Assembly (NCBI GenBank): GCA_030248295.1
Contig: JASANH010000833.1
Coordinates: 62,001-126,000, forward strand
DNA length: 64,000 bases
Direction: 5' to 3'
Source of the DNA: Mesodorylaimus sp. YZB2_4
Lineage: Eukaryota > Nematoda > Enoplea > Dorylaimida > Dorylaimidae
Numbering within the stretch: position 1 is the first letter of the stretch; the number at the start of each line of letters is the position of its first letter. Made by a program: the position numbers and the translations under genes. Below the pieces are notes generated by a model. The model made no database searches. It was not told the origin of the DNA and worked only from the letters and a program-made list of their open reading frames with translations. This document shows, piece by piece, positions 61,371-64,000 of this stretch.

Positions 61371-61428
61371 TTATTCTTTTTAAAAATTTTCATTTCATCT
61401 CAGATGATCAAAAAAGTAATTAATTATT
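61323..61428. repeat. 53-bp tandem duplication
   Basis: Two copies (61323-61375 and 61376-61428) differ by about one base. The second copy contains the 3' end of the A7-like gene. Confidence 0.9.
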
Positions 61429-63640
61429 CTTTGAAAAAATTGTTGTAAACAGTTATATCAGTCTCCATTTTAGTAGACGTCGTATACATAAAAGTATTGA
61501 CTTTGTCTAATTCTACATCAAAAAGTATTTTTTTATTTGAGATTTTTACAAACATATCATTTTTAATATTAATATTCAAATCTGTAAAATTTTTGTCATC
61601 AATTAAAAGCTTTGTTTCACCGTCAATATTTCTTACAATTTTGATTCCGTTGTGTTCTAATTCACCATCCAAATTTAAAAAACTTGTAATTGTTGGAAAA
61701 TTTTTAGATAAATTATTAATTAATTGATGAGGAATTGAGTACAAAGTGTTATTTCTTAAATACAACACTTCCAGTAACGATTGTTTGACTACTAAAAACA
61801 CTCTGTCGATTGTCAAAACATCTATATAGTAGCAGATGTCATCTTGTATCAAACAAAATCTTTTGTGAATATTTAAAAATTCGTAAATGTCATCTAAATT
61901 TTTAATTATATTTGTAAATGTAGAGTGCGCGTAAACTAAATGTTCTTCTCTTGGAGACATTACCAATATTTTTTTACTATTTACTGTAGTGTTAATCGTG
62001 GAACTAATATTAAATTTCTTTTTTAAAATTGGTGACAACTCTCCTACTTTGTTTTTTGTAAAAAAAAATTTATATTTGTTAACATAGGGCACTAAAAATA
62101 AAACAGTTTTTAACGAAGAAGACCTTGTTGAAGTTGGCGTAGAAGAAGTAGTAGGAGCAGGTGCCAACTCTTTCGGTAAACTAGATGGAATACTTACTGT
62201 CGTAGCTGTAGCTGTTTCTGTGGTACAAGTTTTAAAAATTTCTCCGGCCTTTTTCTTTGAATAACAGCATGGTAAACAATATTTGTACATTGTGTAGATG
62301 TCACTAATGAAACCAATATATTTTAAAGTGGGATCTACACACTTTAAAAAAATCTTTTTTTCTTTGTCGAAGAAAACGTCTCCGTCTTCTTCTGTTAATG
62401 ATTCAAAGTAGTTTCCGTGTTTGGAGTAGTTTTTATTTTTTTCATCAAATTCGACTATTTGAGGAATTCTAATATTTGTTTGCTTGTTTTGACAAAGTCT
62501 AGAAAAATAAAAAGCATTAATTTTTATGACCGGTTTAAAGAATTTCATAACTCGATCGTAGTATCCGTACAGCAAAATAAAAGTTGTGATATATTCGTAA
62601 AGATTAGGATAGTAAGCAGTGTCAATAAAATTAATGTGGTATTTAGAAATTATGATTTTAATTCGGTTGTTAATATAAAAAATATTTGGAAAAGTAGTCT
62701 TTTTAATTACAGATTCGTCAATTTCAAAAAAATCAAATTTTGAAATGTCGATATTGAATGAAATTTTGATTTTTTTCAACTGTCGATTTTCTTTAAAAAT
62801 TTTTGATCTATAAAATTTTTTCATATTGTTTTGAAAAAGCTGAAAAAGGTAGTTGTCATTTACGATAATTTCATTTTGGATGCTATCGAATGAGATTATC
62901 TGTTTACTAACTGTGTAAATTGATCCTTTGTAGGTCATTTCTTGTTCTTCTGTGACAATATCTTCCAAGTTGGAAATAAAATATTTATCTATAAATTTGT
63001 TATTAATCCAGAAATGATTATTTTGAAAAAGTGTAAAATTGTATTCGACACCTTCTGGTTTTAATTTGACGATTGAAAAAATATCGTCTAAATTAATATT
63101 TAAAATTAATGTTTTAATATTTTCAATTTCTGTGGACATTGTCAAATTTTTAAAAACATCAGGATTGTTACTGACAGCATTTACCAGTTTAGACGTTAAA
63201 GATTTAGCCGAGCTTTTAATACGTGAAACATTCTCGTACTTTTTTGAAAACTCATTTCTAGTGGTAAAATCTAAAGGATTTTTCAACTGTATATAAAAAA
63301 ATGGCCTGATAAATAACAACTTGTTCAATTTGTAGACTACTACGTCTTCGATTTCTGAAATATTTGGTAGAGGAATTTCAAATTTTAATTCAAAATCATC
63401 AAGTGACTTGACCAAATCGTAAATTAAATAAAAAATCTTTTTTTTTACTTGGTAGTAGCTTTCCAATAAAAAAATATGGTCGTTGATAAATTTGTATTCT
63501 GTGTCTTCATTCTTTTTTTCAAGATAGATTGAATACGCACCCGACGTTAGTAATTCATTTTCTGGTTTGATACTGACAATTCTAGCGTGTAACAGTTTGG
63601 TTTCTTCATTGGAGTAAATTAATAAAATCTGAGTTTCCAT
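61424..63640 (-). CDS. A7: Early transcription factor large subunit (VETF-L, A7-like)
   Basis: 738 residues, against 710 in vaccinia A7. A CLPCCYSKKKAGEIF element at about residues 448-462 is the most recognisable signature: a PCC motif followed by a Lys-rich stretch, found in this family across large DNA viruses. It is followed by a Ser/Thr/Pro-rich linker (about 470-510). A7 binds early promoters downstream of the start and works with the D6 helicase. The start lies in GATTTATAAATGG (late), as expected for a factor packaged in virions. Its neighbours (rpo19-like and the gene at 63726) reproduce the A5-A8 surroundings. Confidence 0.75.
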   Translation of the reverse strand: METQILLIYSNEETKLLHARIVSIKPENELLTSGAYSIYLEKKNEDTEYKFINDHIFLLESYYQVKKKIFYLIYDLVKSLDDFELKFEIPLPNISEIEDVVVYKLNKLLFIRPFFYIQLKNPLDFTTRNEFSKKYENVSRIKSSAKSLTSKLVNAVSNNPDVFKNLTMSTEIENIKTLILNINLDDIFSIVKLKPEGVEYNFTLFQNNHFWINNKFIDKYFISNLEDIVTEEQEMTYKGSIYTVSKQIISFDSIQNEIIVNDNYLFQLFQNNMKKFYRSKIFKENRQLKKIKISFNIDISKFDFFEIDESVIKKTTFPNIFYINNRIKIIISKYHINFIDTAYYPNLYEYITTFILLYGYYDRVMKFFKPVIKINAFYFSRLCQNKQTNIRIPQIVEFDEKNKNYSKHGNYFESLTEEDGDVFFDKEKKIFLKCVDPTLKYIGFISDIYTMYKYCLPCCYSKKKAGEIFKTCTTETATATTVSIPSSLPKELAPAPTTSSTPTSTRSSSLKTVLFLVPYVNKYKFFFTKNKVGELSPILKKKFNISSTINTTVNSKKILVMSPREEHLVYAHSTFTNIIKNLDDIYEFLNIHKRFCLIQDDICYYIDVLTIDRVFLVVKQSLLEVLYLRNNTLYSIPHQLINNLSKNFPTITSFLNLDGELEHNGIKIVRNIDGETKLLIDDKNFTDLNINIKNDMFVKISNKKILFDVELDKVNTFMYTTSTKMETDITVYNNFFKE

Positions 63641-63684
63641 TTATAAATCCGAAAAGAAGTCATTTATTTTTCTAATTGATAAAA

Positions 63685-63700
63685 TCAGTGAAAAAAAATC
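63685..63700 (+). promoter_or_regulatory. Early-type promoter of the partial gene at 63726
   Basis: TCAGTGAAAAAAAATC ends 25 bases before the ATG and matches the early core. Confidence 0.6.
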
Positions 63701-63725
63701 TTTCACTCTTATAGAGAAACAAAGA

Positions 63726-64000
63726 ATGTCGGCAAGTTCGTCAAGTTCGTCAATATTTCTTTCACCAAGATTTAATAAATCTGAAAACAAGACTATTGAT
63801 CAAATTCCAGTTTCAGTTTCAGATGACGAAAATGAAGAAACCGACGAAAAACTAATAGAACTAAAAGAGAACTCGATATGCAGAGAAGACTGTGAAATCT
63901 TAGACACAATTGATTCACAGGAAACCAACTACGTTAATTTTAGAAATGTAATCTCGATAATTACAAAACAGTTTTCAATTTTTGAAAAATTAAAAATTCA
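63726..64000 (+). CDS. Partial gene in the A8 position (possible VITF-3 small subunit)
   Basis: An ORF from the ATG at 63726 is open to the right edge (91 codons), so only the N-terminus is seen. It begins with a Ser run, then an acidic segment, then a region with Ile/Lys/Phe. It is divergent from the A7-like gene, as A8R is from A7L in vaccinia. A8 is expressed early and has a similar acidic/Ser-containing N-terminus. The call rests on position and the early promoter, not on a motif. Confidence 0.5.
   Translation, partial: MSASSSSSSIFLSPRFNKSENKTIDQIPVSVSDDENEETDEKLIELKENSICREDCEILDTIDSQETNYVNFRNVISIITKQFSIFEKLKI

Noticed and set aside
1..64000. tRNA genes, CRISPR arrays, insertion sequences, inverted terminal repeats
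   Set aside because: No cloverleaf-like sequence, regular repeat-spacer array, transposase motif or long terminal inverted repeat was seen, so the window appears to be internal to the genome.

Overview
The window is AT-rich, intron-free and tightly packed, with genes on both strands. It reads as the genome of a large cytoplasmic DNA virus (Nucleocytoviricota) of poxvirus type. Its recognisable genes are the conserved poxvirus set: RNA polymerase subunits (rpo132, a TFIIS-like rpo30, a probable rpo19, possible rpo22 and rpo35), RAP94, both subunits of the early transcription factor or its close relatives, a VITF-3 subunit, the A18 helicase, a D10-type Nudix decapping enzyme, poly(A) polymerase, the A22 resolvase, the A32 packaging ATPase, the F10 kinase, entry-fusion proteins of the A16/G9/J5 and A28 types, and A10/A11/A12-like morphogenesis and core proteins. 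Many genes start inside a TAAATG or TATAAATG element, the classic poxvirus late promoter. Similarity to vaccinia is clear in family and order but low in sequence, so this is a deep or separate pox-like lineage. The host cannot be told from the window. All family calls were made by eye without database searches.

Layout. 1-17.5 kb is core: a partial Lys/Glu-rich protein, RAP94, Nudix decapping enzyme, a probable single-stranded-DNA-binding protein, rpo132, entry proteins, a HAD phosphatase, an rpo30-like protein and a PCNA/VLTF-1-like protein. 17.5-19.27 kb is gene-poor and contains one small, less AT-rich ORF and a 21-base poly(A) tract. 19.3-45.6 kb is core again: F10-like kinase, A32, poly(A) polymerase, A22, D6/D11-type helicase, A18, A12/A11/A10-like genes, lipase, A23, A28-like pair, A16/G9-like protein and a glutaredoxin-like protein. 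45.6-58.3 kb is a variable, host-interaction-type region with two interleaved paralogous families. Family 1 has six members, all on the + strand. Family 2 has up to five members, all on the - strand, three of them in strikingly GC-rich islands with their own repeats. These genes mostly carry poxvirus-style early promoters (TGAAAAA core) and T5NT early terminators. 58.4-64 kb returns to core-like content: two Cys-rich zinc proteins, an rpo19-like protein, the A7-like early factor and the start of a gene in the A8 position.

Main points. (1) The A10/P4a-like core polyprotein ORF stops just after the slippery sequence A AAA AAC. The coding sequence then continues, fully open, in the -1 frame for another 364 codons. 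(2) Putative core proteins share Gly-Gly-Ser/Lys sites that may be the processing signal of an I7-type protease. (3) The two-family early-gene region, with a conserved 47-bp early-promoter/leader block, GATGCG repeats and an array of TTGGCA/TGCCAA palindromes, is the best candidate for an undescribed accessory system.

How the genes work together: RAP94, the A7-like protein and the D6/D11-type helicase would direct early transcription by the viral polymerase. The early families act first. The A23-like and PCNA/VLTF-1-like factors switch on intermediate and late genes. Late genes build the core, membrane, entry-fusion complex and packaging machinery.
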